Source of the DNA: an uncultured Clostridia bacterium
Lineage (GTDB): Bacteria; Bacillota; Clostridia; Oscillospirales; Ruminococcaceae
Reading direction: 5' to 3'
Assembly (NCBI GenBank): GCA_947627465.1
Contig: CANQWD010000002.1
Span: forward strand, 1-64,000
DNA: 64,000 nt
Shown here: piece by piece, positions 16,785 to 25,793 of the stretch
Position numbering within the stretch: position 1 is the first letter of the stretch
Layout: the number at the start of each line of letters is the position of its first letter
Notes under the pieces: generated by a model
The model's database searches: none
What the model saw: the letters and a program-made list of their open reading frames with translations, nothing else
What the model was told of the DNA's origin: nothing
Made by a program: the position numbers and the translations under genes

Positions 16785-17354
16785 TCAAGCCCACGGATCC
16801 GCCGATTTTGGCGTCTTAACGCCCGTAAGCAGGTACTGCTCCCACAGGAACCACTTTCCGTCGCTTCCGCGCTGACGGAGTTTTATCGGGCGAGGCGTGT
16901 CCGCGCCGCCGCACGGGATAAACAGTTTCATATATCCCGCTTCATCGTTTGAGGTGTGGCTGCTGTCGATATGCAGCGTAAACGGCTGAGTGGGCGTATA
17001 ATCGTTGTCGGGCGTCGATCCCTCAAAATAGGTGAGCGGCAGATAGGTCTTGCCGTCCATAAAACGGTCGTTGAGGAACGATATGTCCTGACCGTTCATC
17101 GGACGGGGTCCTCTGAGCCAGTTGAGCATTTCCGTGCCGATGTTTTTGTCCGCAGCGTACGCGCAAAGCGCCAGAACGGTAAGAGCCGCCGCCTTATACG
17201 GCGTATCAAGGCTCGCTTCAGGCAGAGCCTGCATTTCGGCAAGGCTCTCGGGAAGAGCCGTAAATGTAAATGTTTCGCGTTTGTTGCCGATAGATTGAAC
17301 GGCATTGCCGATGGCTTGGTTCGCTGAGATCTTCAATTTGTCAAAAAGTCCCAT
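16785..17354 (-). CDS. DUF6935-like protein
   Basis: 189 aa beginning MGLFDKLKISANQAIGNAVQ. It carries the family sequences PYKAAALTVLALCAYAADK, EMLNWLRGPRPM, ISFLNDRFMDGK, YTPTQPFTLHI and KWFLWEQYLL...PKSADPWA. These fit DUF6935, a cytoplasmic clostridial family of unknown function, by memory. GGAGG-like AGGAAAAAC precedes the ATG. The split lipoprotein lies 138 bp downstream on the same strand and may have been co-transcribed. Confidence 0.78.
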   Translation of the reverse strand: MGLFDKLKISANQAIGNAVQSIGNKRETFTFTALPESLAEMQALPEASLDTPYKAAALTVLALCAYAADKNIGTEMLNWLRGPRPMNGQDISFLNDRFMDGKTYLPLTYFEGSTPDNDYTPTQPFTLHIDSSHTSNDEAGYMKLFIPCGGADTPRPIKLRQRGSDGKWFLWEQYLLTGVKTPKSADPWA

Positions 17355-17882
17355 AGTTTTTCCTCCATTATCAACGTGTAAACGCTTCGCTTAACATAAT
17401 TTTATCATTTTTTTCGGAATTTAACATCCCCCATATGGGGGATTTCAGACTGTAAACAAACCCCATTTTCTTTTCGGAAACGGGGGTTAAAAATTAAGCA
17501 GCAAAAGATAATTGACGATAAAACAGGCAAGGGTCTATACTCTCACAAAAGGAATGGTGGAAGCCGGGCTGATACTTGTGTCGGGGCGCGGAGAAAACAA
17601 GAAATACGATTGAAATAGGTCAAGGGCAGCTATTAACATTCCAAATATTATGTGGTATAATACAGTTAGATTTCAAGGACTATTTTGGTGAAGCAGCGTA
17701 TCGTAGAATACCCCCCTGTCGTGACAATTCCCTCAAGCGATAGTATATAGCAACATAGGCTCATTATATAATCTGACACAAATAAAACGGCACACCTAAA
17801 CGAGATGTGCCGCTTTGCTATCCTATTCGGTCTTTCGTGATTTCTCCGTTAAGGACATCACCCATTGGCGGGGGAAAAGTTT
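17355..17882. other. Intergenic region with hairpins and a gene remnant
   Basis: No intact gene. A perfect 18-bp palindrome ATCCCCCATATGGGGGAT (17426-17443) and an AACCCC/GGGGTT hairpin (17458-17490) lie upstream of the DUF6935 gene. 17512-17613 (+) encodes a stop-bounded 33-residue piece ending LTKGMVEAGLILVSGRGENK KYD in two parts, like the wing end of a winged-helix regulator, probably decayed. CGGCACA/TGTGCCG (17788-17812) is a weak terminator. Confidence 0.5.
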
Positions 17883-18746
17883 TTATTTAATAATGCTTGA
17901 CACGGCCTCGGAGATCTTCCGTGCCACGTAAGGATTGTTCATCGTATAGAGGTGTATGCCGTCCACGCCGCTCGAAACGAGATCAACTATCTGCTCGTTT
18001 GCGTAGGCTATGCCCGCGTCCCGCATTGCTTCGGGATCATCGCCGAAACGCGCGATTATCTTCGTAAACTTCGGCGGCAAAGAAGCGCCGCAAAGTCCTA
18101 CCATACGCTTTATGGAATTGGCGTTCACACAAGGCATAATCCCAGCTTCGATAGGTACGGTAATGCCCGCCGCACGTGCTTTCTCGATAAATCTGTAAAA
18201 GCTGCCGTTATCAAAAAACAACTGAGACATCAAATGCGTCGCCCCCGCGTCCACCTTGCGCTTAAGGTTTTCTATATCCTCATCGAGCGAGGAGCTTTCC
18301 GGGTGTCCCTCGGGATAGCAAGCCCCCGAGAAGCTGAGATCTGAGCGCTCTTTCATATATGTGATAAGCTCCGATGCGTGTTTGAAATCCTCTTTCGGAG
18401 GAATGTCGGGATTTATATCCCCACGCAAAGCGAGAACATTCTCGATACCGTGAGTGTTAAAGTCTTCGACAACACGGTCAATATCGGTTTTGGTGGAGTT
18501 TACGCAGGTAAGGTGCGCAATACTCTCGGTATGGTACTTCTCCTTGATTATGGAAACGATCTCGCGAGTGGAACAGCCGGCAGCCGTGCCGCCCGCGCCG
18601 TAAGTCACGCTGATGAAGTCGGGGTGAAGATCGGTAAGCTCGTCCAATGTTTTGTATACCGTGTCGATCGAGCCGTTTTTTTTCGGCGGGAATATCTCGA
18701 ACGAGAACACGGTGTGCCCGTCCTTGAACAACTCGGAAATCTTCAT
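17883..18746 (-). CDS. metF: Methylenetetrahydrofolate reductase
   Basis: 287 aa. The start at 18746 (MKISELF) is chosen because GGAGAT precedes it and it overlaps the TSCPD gene by ATGA; a longer frame starts at 18788. MetF motifs are present: FSFEIFPPK (catalytic Glu), SVTYGAGGT, LALRGD, SGACYPEGHPE, THLMSQLFFDN and EAGIMPC. The TIM-barrel flavoenzyme reduces methylene-THF to methyl-THF for methionine synthesis or one-carbon flow. Length is that of the short bacterial form. It ends an operon with TSCPD protein, malic enzyme and PHP protein. Confidence 0.93.
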   Translation of the reverse strand: MKISELFKDGHTVFSFEIFPPKKNGSIDTVYKTLDELTDLHPDFISVTYGAGGTAAGCSTREIVSIIKEKYHTESIAHLTCVNSTKTDIDRVVEDFNTHGIENVLALRGDINPDIPPKEDFKHASELITYMKERSDLSFSGACYPEGHPESSSLDEDIENLKRKVDAGATHLMSQLFFDNGSFYRFIEKARAAGITVPIEAGIMPCVNANSIKRMVGLCGASLPPKFTKIIARFGDDPEAMRDAGIAYANEQIVDLVSSGVDGIHLYTMNNPYVARKISEAVSSIIK

Positions 18747-18988
18747 TTCGCGATCTCCTTTAACGCTTTGGCTAACTGGTCGGGGCAAGAGGTGGGTTTA
18801 GCGCCGCAGCGGATACCGTCAAGCCGCGCTATCACGTCCTCGACTTTCATTCCCTTGACAAGCGCCGAAATTCCCTGTAAATTTCCATGGCAGCCGCCCA
18901 CTACCTGTAAATCCTTTACAATGCCGTCCTCGACATTGATTATCATTTGGCGAGAGCATACCCCGCGCGGTGTAAATTCGTAAGTCAT
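18743..18988 (-). CDS. TSCPD domain protein (TIGR03905 type)
   Basis: 81 aa containing RGVCSRQMIINVEDG, VVGGCHGNLQGI and the name-giving TSCPDQLAKAL. The family is small and cytoplasmic; related domains occur next to ribonucleotide reductases and may bind zinc or nucleotides, but function is unproven. It starts 13 bp after the malic enzyme and overlaps metF by 4 bp, so it is co-translated with them. Confidence 0.88.
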   Translation of the reverse strand: MTYEFTPRGVCSRQMIINVEDGIVKDLQVVGGCHGNLQGISALVKGMKVEDVIARLDGIRCGAKPTSCPDQLAKALKEIAK

Positions 18989-19001
18989 TTTTTCCTCCTG
19001 T

Positions 19002-20168
19002 TTACTTGTGCGGATTTTTAGCCCATTCGTCCGCGACGGCTTTTGCTACCGCGTCTGCAACGCTTTTATCCAATGCGGACGGTATAATGTATTCAGGCGA
19101 GAGCTTTTCTTCGGACACCAGATCGGCTATGGCGTGAGCCGCCGCAAGCTTCATCTCCTCGGTGATCGCCTTTGCTCTGCAAGAAAGCGCGCCTTTGAAT
19201 ATCCCCGGGAACACAAGCACGTTGTTTATCTGGTTCGGATAATCGCTGCGCCCCGTGCCGACGATGTACGCACCGCTCTCTTTAGCCAAATCGTAAGTAA
19301 TCTCGGGGTTTGGGTTCGCCATCGGGAAAAGAATGGGCTTTTCAGCCATAGACTTCACCATTTCGGGAGTTACCAAATTCGGCTTTGATACGCCGACAAA
19401 GACGTCCGCGTCCTTTAAAGCGTCCGCGAGCAAGCCTTTGCGGTTTTGCTTATTGGTGATCTTCGACATCTCCGCGTGGGCGGGGTTGTCGTAATGCTCG
19501 TCCTTATTGATAATGCCGCCGATGTCCACCATTATAAGATCGCCAACGCCCAACTTCAGCAGGAACTTTCCGATAGCCACTCCCGCCGAGCCCGCGCCGT
19601 TAATGACGACAGTCACCTCCGACAGCTTCTTTCCCGCGCATTTTACAGCGTTCAGCATTGCCGCGCCGACTACAATGGCTGTGCCGTGCTGGTCGTCGTG
19701 GAACACGGGAATATCGAGCTTTTCTTTAAGCTTCGCTTCTATTTCAAAGCAGCGCGGCGCAGAGATGTCCTCAAGGTTTATGCCGCCGAAGCTGTCCGAG
19801 ATAAGCTCGATCGTGCGCACGATCTCATCGGGATCTTTGGACTTGACGCAAAGAGGGAACGCGTCCACGCCGCCAAATTCCTTGAACAAGCAGCACTTGC
19901 CCTCCATTACGGGCATACCCGCCAAACCGCCTATGTCGCCCAATCCAAGCACCGCCGTGCCGTCTGTTATCACCGCGACAAGATTGCTGCGGCGCGTTAA
20001 TTTATAGGAAAGCTCCGGGTCTTTCGCTATTTCAAGACACGGCTGCGCCACCCCCGGAGTATACGCCAACGACAAATCCTCGCGCGTTTCGATCGGCGCA
20101 CGGGAAATCACCTCTATTTTGCCTTGCCACTCATAATGTTTGTTCAATGCCTGTTCTTTAATGTCCAT
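19002..20168 (-). CDS. NAD(P)-dependent malic enzyme
   Basis: 388 aa. Motifs in order: LAYTPGVAQPC (catalytic Tyr), GDIGGLAGMPVMEGK, the metal-binding FHDDQHGTA and the Rossmann sequence VVINGAGSAGVAIGKFLL. The protein decarboxylates malate to pyruvate and CO2 with NAD(P) reduction. The length is that of the short bacterial form without a phosphotransacetylase domain. It starts 6 bp after the PHP gene on the same transcript. Confidence 0.94.
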   Translation of the reverse strand: MDIKEQALNKHYEWQGKIEVISRAPIETREDLSLAYTPGVAQPCLEIAKDPELSYKLTRRSNLVAVITDGTAVLGLGDIGGLAGMPVMEGKCCLFKEFGGVDAFPLCVKSKDPDEIVRTIELISDSFGGINLEDISAPRCFEIEAKLKEKLDIPVFHDDQHGTAIVVGAAMLNAVKCAGKKLSEVTVVINGAGSAGVAIGKFLLKLGVGDLIMVDIGGIINKDEHYDNPAHAEMSKITNKQNRKGLLADALKDADVFVGVSKPNLVTPEMVKSMAEKPILFPMANPNPEITYDLAKESGAYIVGTGRSDYPNQINNVLVFPGIFKGALSCRAKAITEEMKLAAAHAIADLVSEEKLSPEYIIPSALDKSVADAVAKAVADEWAKNPHK

Positions 20169-20174
20169 TATATT

Positions 20175-21026
20175 TTATTCCGCCTTTACTTTGTGATTGA
20201 TTATCTTATTTAACTGCTCCTCGTCCGTAAAGCAGGAACCGATTTGTATTGCGTAATGATTATAAAAGCCGTGGAAGTCCGAACCGCCCGTTGTTATGAG
20301 ACCGTAATGCTCGGCAAGCTGCATTACCTGATTGGAAATGCCCTTGCCCGCGCCAGGGTGAAACGCTTCCGCGCCGTCGATAGCGCCCTCGGCGGCAAGC
20401 TCCTCCAAAAGCTCCATACTGTCGTAAACCTTGGGGTGCGCCATTATCGACACGCCGCCCGCCGACTTGATAAGCGAGGTCACGAACCGCACATCGGGAT
20501 AGAAATCCGCTTCGCAGCGTACCTGTTCCGCGCACAAACCGTCCTCGGCGTCGAATATCTCGTCGTAAACGCTCCCGTAAAGATCGGTCGTGTAACCGTA
20601 GTCCATCAGCGCGTGCATTATATGGCACTTGTAGATTGCCTTGCTCCCCGCAGAATAGCGCAGTATGCTCTCAAGCGTTATCGGATACTTCTCCAGAACT
20701 CTCATCGCGAAACTTTTCCCGAGCTTCATACGTCCCTCGGAATTGCGCTGACACAGCCCCTCCAGACGGTCGGGCTTCGCGGGATTGTAGCAGAGGATAT
20801 GTACCTTTCGACCTCTCTCCGTGTCTATCGCGGAGAACTCCACCGCGGGTATTACGTTCACATCGTAGCGTTTTCCGAGAACAGACGCTCTCGAAAGTGA
20901 CGCCAAACTGTCGTGGTCGGTTATCGCAAGATACCGCACGTCGTTTCTGTCCGCCTGCTTTATTATATCCGATATTCCCAGAGAACCGTCGGATATCGTT
21001 GTATGGCAATGCAAATCGGCTTTCAT
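20175..21026 (-). CDS. PHP domain phosphoesterase
   Basis: 283 aa. PHP metal-binding motifs are all there: ADLHCHTTISDGS, AITDHDS, HKVHILCYN-type strand, MAHPKVYDS and GGSDFHG at the end. Such stand-alone PHP proteins (YciV/RNase AM-like group) hydrolyse phosphate esters such as nucleoside 3',5'-bisphosphate; the substrate here is not shown. First gene of the four-gene operon that runs to metF. Confidence 0.88.
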   Translation of the reverse strand: MKADLHCHTTISDGSLGISDIIKQADRNDVRYLAITDHDSLASLSRASVLGKRYDVNVIPAVEFSAIDTERGRKVHILCYNPAKPDRLEGLCQRNSEGRMKLGKSFAMRVLEKYPITLESILRYSAGSKAIYKCHIMHALMDYGYTTDLYGSVYDEIFDAEDGLCAEQVRCEADFYPDVRFVTSLIKSAGGVSIMAHPKVYDSMELLEELAAEGAIDGAEAFHPGAGKGISNQVMQLAEHYGLITTGGSDFHGFYNHYAIQIGSCFTDEEQLNKIINHKVKAE

Positions 21027-21110
21027 AATTCACCTCTTAGTCCTTGTCTTTCACATAATTATTCGGTGACGTGTTATATGCTCAGCCGCAAGGCTATTAC
21101 ATACATTTAT

Positions 21111-21139
21111 ATTATATCACAAAATTCTATGCATTTCAA
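21111..21139 (-). promoter_or_regulatory. Promoter of the PHP-malic enzyme-TSCPD-metF operon
   Basis: On the minus strand TTGAAA (21139-21134), 17 bp, TATAAT (21116-21111), about 85 bp before the PHP start codon. Confidence 0.7.
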
Positions 21140-21229
21140 GTGGGTTTTATGTGAAATTTGTATGCTAGACGTATTACTTGGTATCTCTCTGCACTCGGCG
21201 CGCCGATTGCACGCTTCTTTTGCGCATTT

Positions 21230-21407
21230 AAGGCAACACCGCACAAAGACCGCCCTACGGGCTTTGCCGCCCGCTTGCTTGCAAATTTTCCGTCATTTTT
21301 GCCCAAAATCTCCTCATAGGCGCCAGCCTTATTCGTCGATTTTGTGCAATCTGACGAAAAATTAGGCGACGCAATCGGACGACAATCTCTGTGCGGTGTT
21401 GCCTTAA
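21230..21407. repeat. Family-1 repeat, copy A (MITE-like)
   Basis: About 177 bp with inverted ends, TTAAGGCAACACCGCACAAAG on the left in two parts (TTAAGGCAAC, ACCGCACAAAG) and CTGTGCGGTGTTGCCTTAA read in the same way on the right. The interior includes GCCCGCTTGCTTGCAAATTTTCCGTCA and GACGAAAAAT in short segments. It matches copy B (39317-39495) at all but one position seen. No ORF. Confidence 0.85.
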
Positions 21408-21454
21408 CAATGATACGATATTCAAATATTACGCTTTATCTTACCGTAAAGTAG

Positions 21455-21483
21455 TTGACAACATATAAAAATTATGGTATAAT
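21455..21483 (+). promoter_or_regulatory. Promoter of the REC-HD-GYP gene
   Basis: TTGACA (21455-21460), 17 bp, TATAAT (21478-21483): a consensus sigma-A promoter 78 bp before the ATG. Confidence 0.85.
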
Positions 21484-21560
21484 TAAAATGTATAGTTAAG
21501 CGTTCCCAAAGAATAACAGACCGAAAGGAGCAGCAGGGTGCTATACCCCGGTGGATAATT

Positions 21561-23195
21561 ATGGAAAAAATACTTATAGTAGACGATTCCGAAATGAACC
21601 GCGAAATGCTTTCCGAAATGTTGGAGCACGATTATGAAATATTGGAGGCAGCGGACGGAAAGGAAGCTATCTCAATATTAAAAGATAACATTACGTGCAT
21701 TTCGCTTGTGCTGTTGGATATGATAATGCCGGAAATGAACGGTATCGAAGTACTGGACGTCATGAAGAAAAGCGGATGGCTTGTCGATCTGCCTGTGATC
21801 ATGATAAGCGCCGAGGAATCTTCCGATGTTGTACATAAGGCATACGAACTCGGCGTAACGGAATTCATCCGCCGTCCTTTCGATCAGCTTATTGTGCAGA
21901 AACGCTGCCAGAACGTCATAAGCCTTTACTCAAAACAAAAGAAACTGGCGGGATTGTTCGCCGATCAGTTCTACGAAAGAGAAAAAGACTCGCGTTTGAT
22001 GATAGACATTCTGGCGCATATCGTGGAATTCCGCAACAACGAAAGCGGTATGCACGTAATTCATGTTCAAAATTACACCGAAATATTGCTAAAGCAGCTT
22101 ATGCAGCTCACCGACAAATACGATCTTGACAACGACAAAATATCGCTCATCACCAAAACCGCCGCTCTCCACGACGTGGGCAAGATATGCATTCCCGACG
22201 AGATCCTGAACAAGCCGGGCAGACTTACCGATGAGGAATTTAAGATAATGAAGTCTCACTCGGCTATCGGTTCGCAAATGCTCGCCGATCTGTCGTTTCA
22301 CAAGGATGAACCGCTTGTGAAAATGGCTTACACGATTGCGCGATGGCACCATGAGCGTTGGGACGGCAGAGGTTATCCAGACGGGCTTGCGGGAGACGAT
22401 ATTCCGATAGCGGCACAGACCGTTGCGCTTGCCGACGTTTATGACGCTTTGACTTCGGAGCGATGCTACAAAAAGGCGTTCTCGCACGCTACGGCGCTGG
22501 AGATGATAATCAAGGGCGAGTGCGGACAGTTCAATCCCCTGCTTATCGATTGTCTAAATACCGCCGCCGAGGAGATGCGCCTTGTGAAAGAGGGCGGCTC
22601 TACTCCAAACGCGGAATATGATGTGCGCGAGTTCGCTTTGGATCTGCTTAAAAGCAACGCTCTTTATTCCTCGGACAGACTGCTTCATCTGCTGGAATAC
22701 GAAAAGATGAAAAACCGCTTTTTTGAGGGTATCACGGGCGGGTGTTCGTTCGAGTACACCGCGAAGTCACAAATGCTCACAGTATCGGCAAACGCCGCGA
22801 AAACTCTCGGCATAGAGGAAACAATAATCGATCCTATCCACAATGAACAGCTTATCGGCATATTCGGCAAAGAAAAGCTCCGCGAACTTAAAGCCAAGTT
22901 CCGTTCCCTGCCGCCGGATAACCCGATAACACAATACAATTTCCATATTATCGCGACCGAAAAAGCAAACGAGGAATCGTCCTCCTATATATTCAGGATA
23001 ACCGACGTTTCGGAGAGCGGCGTAAACTGTCCCGCTTCCGCCCGTCATACAGTCTATAAGCTTATCTGCCGCGCGGCGTTCACCATTGCCGAGCCGCAGC
23101 GTTATACGGGAGTTATCGGAAAGCTGGTGCCCTCCGAGAGCGAATACGGAATTATGAAAGGAGTTGATCTTAATGACCTTACGGGAGTGCTATGA
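21561..23195 (+). CDS. Response regulator with HD-GYP domain
   Basis: 544 aa. The receiver (1-120) has the acidic pair DD, the phospho-acceptor in LVLLDMIMPE (Asp about 56) and the switch residues MISAE and RRPF. The HD-GYP domain (about 145-330) has TAALHDVGKICIPDEI (HD near 203) and WHHERWDGRGYP (near 262). The tail (about 370-535) is PAS-like, FEYTAKSQMLTVSANAAKTLGIEE in two parts. It should degrade c-di-GMP under phosphorelay control. The following Hpt gene overlaps its 3' end. Confidence 0.92.
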   Translation: MEKILIVDDSEMNREMLSEMLEHDYEILEAADGKEAISILKDNITCISLVLLDMIMPEMNGIEVLDVMKKSGWLVDLPVIMISAEESSDVVHKAYELGVTEFIRRPFDQLIVQKRCQNVISLYSKQKKLAGLFADQFYEREKDSRLMIDILAHIVEFRNNESGMHVIHVQNYTEILLKQLMQLTDKYDLDNDKISLITKTAALHDVGKICIPDEILNKPGRLTDEEFKIMKSHSAIGSQMLADLSFHKDEPLVKMAYTIARWHHERWDGRGYPDGLAGDDIPIAAQTVALADVYDALTSERCYKKAFSHATALEMIIKGECGQFNPLLIDCLNTAAEEMRLVKEGGSTPNAEYDVREFALDLLKSNALYSSDRLLHLLEYEKMKNRFFEGITGGCSFEYTAKSQMLTVSANAAKTLGIEETIIDPIHNEQLIGIFGKEKLRELKAKFRSLPPDNPITQYNFHIIATEKANEESSSYIFRITDVSESGVNCPASARHTVYKLICRAAFTIAEPQRYTGVIGKLVPSESEYGIMKGVDLNDLTGVL

Positions 23196-23532
23196 CAGCA
23201 TAGGCGCGGATTTTGACGGCGCGGTCAAGAGAATGTGCGGAAAGGAATCGATGCTCGCAAAGTTCGCGAAGAAGTTTCCCGCCGACCCCACATATCAGGG
23301 ACTTGTTTCGGCCTTTGAAAGCGGGGATATCCCGTCGGCGTTCAGAATGGCGCATACGCTTAAGGGCTTGTGTCTCAATCTGGGTCTTGACAAGCTGCAA
23401 AAGTCCTCCTCGGAACTTACGGAGGCTTTGCGCAATACCGAATCGCCCACGCCAAACGCAGCCGAGTTGTACGAGATCGTAAAGCGCGACTATGAAGCTA
23501 CAATAAACGCTATAAACTCCGCGGATGTATAA
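23173..23532 (+). CDS. Hpt domain histidine phosphotransfer protein
   Basis: 119 aa from ATG at 23173, with AAAGGAG (23156-23162) inside the upstream gene; it overlaps that gene by 23 bp. The four-helix Hpt fold is marked by FRMAHTLKGLCLNLGL, in which His is the phospho-acceptor. Hpt proteins shuttle phosphate between receiver domains and hybrid kinases. Tight overlap with the REC-HD-GYP gene suggests this Hpt feeds or drains its receiver; no hybrid kinase lies in the window. Confidence 0.9.
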   Translation: MTLRECYDSIGADFDGAVKRMCGKESMLAKFAKKFPADPTYQGLVSAFESGDIPSAFRMAHTLKGLCLNLGLDKLQKSSSELTEALRNTESPTPNAAELYEIVKRDYEATINAINSADV

Positions 23533-23638
23533 AATTACAACGGACATTGTTTTTTGTTTAAAATTACTATTGATTTAGCAAAAAATATATATAATAATGT
23601 TGTGTGACAATTATTTATAAGGAAGGAAATGTTTAATT

Positions 23639-24715
23639 ATGAAGAAGAGAATTACAGCGGTCGTCGCGGTATGCGCCGTATTGCTTAGCTTTACGGGCTG
23701 CGGAAAACAGTCCGAACTTGAAACCGGACTCAAAATGATAGAGCAAGCGGCTGCCGAAGCTGAAAAGGAGGCTTCCGAGGAAGCTGCACGCTCGGAGAGA
23801 GAGGCTTCAAGACAAGCGTCAAGGGAGGCTTCAAAGGCTGCCGAAATAGCGAACGCCGAGGAAATAGACCCGTTTGAGGGCGTAGACATTGAGTACACCG
23901 GAATGGCTCCCAACGGCAAGGCTGCCGTTAAAGGCGGCAACGGCAATGTTACATACAGCGTAACGCCCGATAAGAATTTGAAAAACGGTGATACTGTTAC
24001 CGTAAAGGCGGAGCTTCGTCCTGGCGTTACCGCGTATAAGCTCTCCGGGGACGAAAAGGAGTTTACGGTCGACGGACTGGCGGGATATGTGACGGCTCTT
24101 GACGAGATACCGCAGGAAACAAAGGATAAAATGGAAAAGCAGGCTGACGACCTTATCACCGCCTTTGTCGCAAACCAATACGATGATAATGCGTCGCTGA
24201 AAAGCAAACAACTGTTGGGCTACTACTTCCTTACTCCCAAAGAGGGTTTTGAAGTTGGCATAAATAATGAGGTATATCTGGTTTACAAGTTTGTATCCAC
24301 CCTTAATACAAAGGTAAAGAGCGGCGACGATTACAAAGACAAGAAAGTGAACGCGTCAAGCTATACATACGTTCGCTTCAGAGATATAACCTCTATGCCC
24401 GACGGCACCTGTTCGGTAGACCTCAGCAACGGTTATTTGTATCAGGATCGGTTTGAGACAGAATACATTTCAAGCGTCGGCTGGGGCATAAACAATTGGT
24501 ATCTTTACGGATATAAAGATATCGACAGTATGTTCAACGCCGTTATCGCAAAAAACATTGCAAGCTACAACTATGAGAACACTGTAAAAGAGGACGCGAC
24601 GACTTCCGAAACGACATCCGATCCCGTTTCATCAACTGCGGATTCTTCAAGCGCGCAATCTTCCAAGGCAGCGTCGTCAAAAGCGGCTTCCTCAAAAACG
24701 GCAAGCTCTGATTGA
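23639..24715 (+). CDS. Surface lipoprotein with coiled coil and Ser/Ala-rich tail
   Basis: 358 aa; AAGGAAATG-like ribosome site. Signal peptide with lipobox SFTGC (Cys about 21), an Ala/Glu-rich coiled coil (about 30-75), a beta-rich domain (VDIEYTGMAPNGKAAVKGG, NGDTVTVKAEL, about 80-140), a globular region with many aromatic residues (GYYFLTPKEG, YTYVRFRDI) and a Ser/Ala/Lys tail (about 320-358). No enzyme motif is seen. Similar multi-part lipoproteins are frequent in Ruminococcaceae without known role. Confidence 0.75.
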   Translation: MKKRITAVVAVCAVLLSFTGCGKQSELETGLKMIEQAAAEAEKEASEEAARSEREASRQASREASKAAEIANAEEIDPFEGVDIEYTGMAPNGKAAVKGGNGNVTYSVTPDKNLKNGDTVTVKAELRPGVTAYKLSGDEKEFTVDGLAGYVTALDEIPQETKDKMEKQADDLITAFVANQYDDNASLKSKQLLGYYFLTPKEGFEVGINNEVYLVYKFVSTLNTKVKSGDDYKDKKVNASSYTYVRFRDITSMPDGTCSVDLSNGYLYQDRFETEYISSVGWGINNWYLYGYKDIDSMFNAVIAKNIASYNYENTVKEDATTSETTSDPVSSTADSSSAQSSKAASSKAASSKTASSD

Positions 24716-24758
24716 TTTTACAGCAGCCCGCTTCTTCGCGAACCGCCACAACTCAACA

Positions 24759-24783
24759 CCGCCGCTTTATACGGCGGCGTTTT
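24759..24783 (+). terminator. Intrinsic terminator
   Basis: CCGCCG (24759-24764) pairs with CGGCGG (24772-24777), then CGTTTT. It ends the lipoprotein transcript. Confidence 0.75.
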
Positions 24784-24833
24784 GCGCTTTTCCGCACGCA
24801 GCCGCGATAAAAACAAAGAAAGGATACATTATC

Positions 24834-25121
24834 ATGATAAAGCATATAGTTATGTGGAAATTTAAAGAGGGAGAACGTGAAAATATGCTTCTTTTCCGCG
24901 AAAAATTGTTGTCGTTGAAAGATCAGATTTCCGAAATTCGGGCAATGGAAGTCGGCGTAAACATCAATCCGTCCGAACGCAGCTACGACGCGGTGTTGGT
25001 ATCGGAGTTCGACAGCCTTGAAGCGTTGAAATCTTACAGCGTAAATCCGCTTCACAAAGCCGTGTCGGAGTTCTGCAAGTCGATACGCACAAGCTCGGTC
25101 AGCGTTGATTATGAATTCTGA
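24834..25121 (+). CDS. Dabb family protein (stress-responsive A/B barrel)
   Basis: 95 aa with AAAGGAT before the ATG. It begins MIKHIVMWKFKEG and has the mid-protein YDAVLVSEFDSLEALKSYSV and HPLH-like NPLHKAVSEF motifs of the dimeric ferredoxin-like Dabb fold. Function is unclear in bacteria. Its 3' end overlaps the glycosylase gene by 17 bp. Confidence 0.9.
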   Translation: MIKHIVMWKFKEGERENMLLFREKLLSLKDQISEIRAMEVGVNINPSERSYDAVLVSEFDSLEALKSYSVNPLHKAVSEFCKSIRTSSVSVDYEF

Positions 25122-25614
25122 ACGAGTATCACACGATTTTCCGCCCGTTTTTGACGAACATTCGCGCGTTTTGATACTCGGCACTATGCCCTCGCCAAAG
25201 TCGCGTGAGCTTGGCTTTTACTATATGCACCCGCAAAACAGGTTTTGGAAGATGTTGGCGGAAGTTTTGAGCGAGACGTTCCCCAAAAGCATCCCCGAGC
25301 GTAGGGAGCTTTGTCTGAGGCATAGCATTGCGCTTTGGGACGTACTTGCGGGCTGCGATATCAAAGGAGCGGCGGACAGCACTATCACAAACGCCGTACC
25401 GAACGATCTGCCGTTTATTTTCGGGAAATGCCAAATCGAAGCGGTTTTCACAACAGGGAAAAAGGCTCACGCGCTGTACGCACGCTTCTTTCCCGATCTG
25501 ATGAGCGATATTTGCCTGCCCTCGACAAGTCCCGCCAACCGAACGCTTTCGGAGGACGATATGCTTGAACATTATCGCAAAATCAAGGAAGCGTTGACTA
25601 AAGGGCACTTCTAA
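25105..25614 (+). CDS. Hypoxanthine/uracil-DNA glycosylase (DNA-deoxyinosine glycosylase)
   Basis: 169 aa. Family motifs: VLILGTMPSPKSRELGFYY then HPQNRFWKML at the N-terminus, LWDVLAGCDIKGAAD, and LPSTSPANR near the C-terminus. UDG family 6 enzymes excise hypoxanthine from DNA. Translation is probably coupled to the Dabb gene (17-bp overlap); an ATG at 25111 is an alternative start. The last residues (KGHF) and the stop are encoded inside a family-2 repeat that begins at 25602. Confidence 0.88.
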   Translation: MIMNSERVSHDFPPVFDEHSRVLILGTMPSPKSRELGFYYMHPQNRFWKMLAEVLSETFPKSIPERRELCLRHSIALWDVLAGCDIKGAADSTITNAVPNDLPFIFGKCQIEAVFTTGKKAHALYARFFPDLMSDICLPSTSPANRTLSEDDMLEHYRKIKEALTKGHF

Positions 25615-25651
25615 AAGATTTGTTTGTGCAAAAACGTTTTTTAGGCGCCCT
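25602..25651. repeat. Family-2 repeat, short copy
   Basis: AGGGCACTTCTAAAAGATTT faces AAACGTTTTTTAGGCGCCCT across a short centre, forming one long imperfect hairpin. Same ends as the copy at 48721-48804. It contributes the stop of the glycosylase gene. Confidence 0.65.
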
Positions 25652-25758
25652 AAATTAGCTTCGTGATAGACCGCGCTGCAAGACAAAAAACACTATCGGC
25701 TTGAGGCAATTGTGCAAACTGCATAAAAATTTTCCTAAAACATTGTTGAAATTTAGTC

Positions 25759-25787
25759 TGGAAAAACTTCACGCAATCAAGTATAAT
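25759..25787 (+). promoter_or_regulatory. Promoter of candidate small RNA
   Basis: TGGAAA (25759-25764), 17 bp, TATAAT (25782-25787), with no ORF before the terminator at 25894-25925. Confidence 0.55.
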
Positions 25788-25793
25788 ATAGTT